From Aulostomus chinensis (lineage: Eukaryota > Chordata > Actinopteri > Syngnathiformes > Aulostomidae): DNA of 64,000 nucleotides. A program made the position numbers and the translations under genes. Below, piece by piece: positions 62,738-64,000 of this stretch. How positions within the stretch are numbered: the first letter of the stretch is position 1; the number at the start of each line of letters is the position of its first letter. A model generated the notes under the pieces. It ran no database searches. It was not told where the DNA came from and was given only the letters and a program-made list of their open reading frames with translations. The stretch covers positions 20,175,273 through 20,239,272 of the forward strand of contig JBBMOA010000014.1 in the NCBI GenBank assembly GCA_037954235.1, in the 5' to 3' direction.

Positions 62738-64000
62738 AGTCTGCAACCTTTTTTGTCAAAAGAGCCATTTTGCCCCCTCTTTCGCCAAAGAAAAACAGTC
62801 TGGAGCCGCACAACACAACTTATAAACTTTTAAAAGCTTTAATATTATTTTAAACTTTCCCTTTAACAAACACTTACACAGTGTTACAACCACTGAATAA
62901 AACAAACAGAAGTGCAGTGTGCATGTGTGGGCCTACTCTGAAATAAATAAAAGTGAACTATGCAGGCCTATTTGAGTCCTTCCTATATTTTTTCTTTGCA
63001 GAGGCATTCCTCTAATTTTCTGATCAATTTCCTCTTTGTTTTTGAAGTATATATAAAAAACAATTTTGAGTTTCATACATTTAATTTCCTGCATTCTGGT
63101 GGATTATGAGACACCCATTTTCCCTTTTATCAGGTGTGCCGCCAGGATTCAATCCTGCCACTCCCAATATGCGCACACAAATCTACCGTATCGTGTGTGC
63201 ACACTCACTCACTGCACTGTTGGTGTTACCATTTGTAGGTCTATAGAAAAAAAGACAAATTGCCAGGAATAACAGTAGCTAGATTTTAGAAGATAGCCGT
63301 CGGTGGTAAACTTGCACAGTTACCACCAACGGCTTGTGACAAGGTAGCCCAGGCAATGCACTGTCAGGGCTACCCAAAACCGGGCTAAGCTAGTTAATGT
63401 TAGCTAGCTAGCTAATTTTCTTTATAATTCCGGTTACAGCATACAGCTCATATACAGAATAGGGTTTCCTTTGCGTAACGTTAGCTTGCTAGCTAAATTA
63501 GCTGTGTTACTCCAACACAGAGGGGACCCAAGTCTGATCACTTTGAAGCAAAAATCCTTTCAATTTATTACATCGGATTTTGTAAACACTCAAATAAGTA
63601 ACGGTAACTTTACTGTAGCTAGCTAACGTTAGGTCCATCTGTTTCAGTGAGTCAGTGAGTGTTTACAGAATTGCGATTATTAAAATTGGGTTATAACAAA
63701 AAATGAGAAGGTCTAATCTTTCCATGGATGGTTGCAAACGATTCCTGGTGCAATTTTATAAAAAGGAGAGTTGGACTTATGGACTTTCTAAAGGATTTCT
63801 GAGGGAATTCAAAACTTACATCATCAGATGGGTAGCTCTGTCTCCTACTTTATATAGCCAGACCTGACTGCGAGCGAAAGCGAAGTGCAGGGGGAGATTG
63901 GAAAAGGCGGGCCAAGCGACAAAAATGGTATGTGCCAAAAGAGGGGTGTATGAATTTTCTGAAAACCATTTAAGCTATATCTAACGCATAATATGACTGT
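62738..64000. other. Probable hAT-type insertion and unassigned intron
   Basis: The BEL/Pao frame stops at cagaagtctgcaacctttt, which resembles the ends of hAT elements that begin 'CAGxxGTCTGCAACC'. The right end is not found, so the element may run beyond the window. The rest is A/T-rich with two hairpins at 63295-63374 and repeated gttagctagctagcta-type sequence (63396-63414, 63479-63497, 63617-63630). No coding region is recognised. Confidence 0.45.
63295..63374. repeat. Two adjacent inverted repeats (hairpins)
   Basis: The first stem pairs 63295-63309 with 63320-63334 (14 of 15 pairs, loop of 10). The second pairs 63343-63350 with 63367-63374 (8 of 8, loop of 16). They may be secondary structure of a transposon end; no function is assigned. 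Confidence 0.7.

Overview
The window is nuclear DNA of a teleost fish. Two things show this. The first is seven exons, all on the minus strand, of a classical type I cadherin that is closest to N-cadherin (cdh2). The second is a dense teleost transposable-element repertoire: L2- and I-type LINEs, tRNA-derived SINEs, BEL/Pao, a Ty3/gypsy chromovirus, a class I endogenous retrovirus, Tc1, hAT and PIF/Harbinger. There is no prokaryotic gene organisation, and no rRNA gene, functional tRNA gene or CRISPR array is visible.

Host gene. Exons lie at 34048-34185, 28081-28266, 15570-15823, 14320-14462, 3782-4015, 2912-3145 and 988-1127. Every internal junction has AG/GT borders, and the codon phases match from exon to exon. 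The exons encode 443 residues: the end of EC2, EC3, EC4, EC5, the transmembrane segment and the start of the cytoplasmic tail. The last tail exons lie left of the window, and the exons for EC1, most of EC2 and the N-terminus lie to the right. The segment 34186-64000 (29.8 kb) is therefore inferred to be one intron.

Layout by intron. The intron at 4016-14319 holds a LINE (about 5.5-8.3 kb, minus), a small LTR element with a perfect target duplication (8647-9869), SINEs and an L2 fragment. The intron at 15824-28080 holds a hAT fragment, two LINE pieces, an endogenous retrovirus fragment (20.3-25.9 kb) split by a Tc1 element with an uninterrupted transposase (21112-22758), and an L2/UnaL2-like tail. 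The intron at 28267-34047 is mostly a decayed BEL/Pao element whose 3' LTR ends 3 bp from a cdh2 splice donor. The large intron from 34186 holds an inverted SINE pair; a chromodomain Ty3/gypsy element with nearly identical LTRs (36785-42286) inserted in an older repeat; an I-type LINE with RNase H (about 44.5-53.1 kb) interrupted by a 5'-truncated L2-type LINE and by a hAT element with a perfect 8-bp duplication; and a second BEL/Pao element (about 53.2-62.7 kb) split in its gag by a hAT element that itself contains a PIF/Harbinger remnant, a head-to-head repeat pair and a 12-copy 71-bp minisatellite.

Reading the nesting gives a relative order of insertion. The main points of interest are the LTR end that supplies part of a cdh2 splice donor, the intact Tc1 element, the chromovirus LTR with a duplicated TATA-like segment, and the clean nested insertions. 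Gene identity rests on recognised family motifs; no database search was run.
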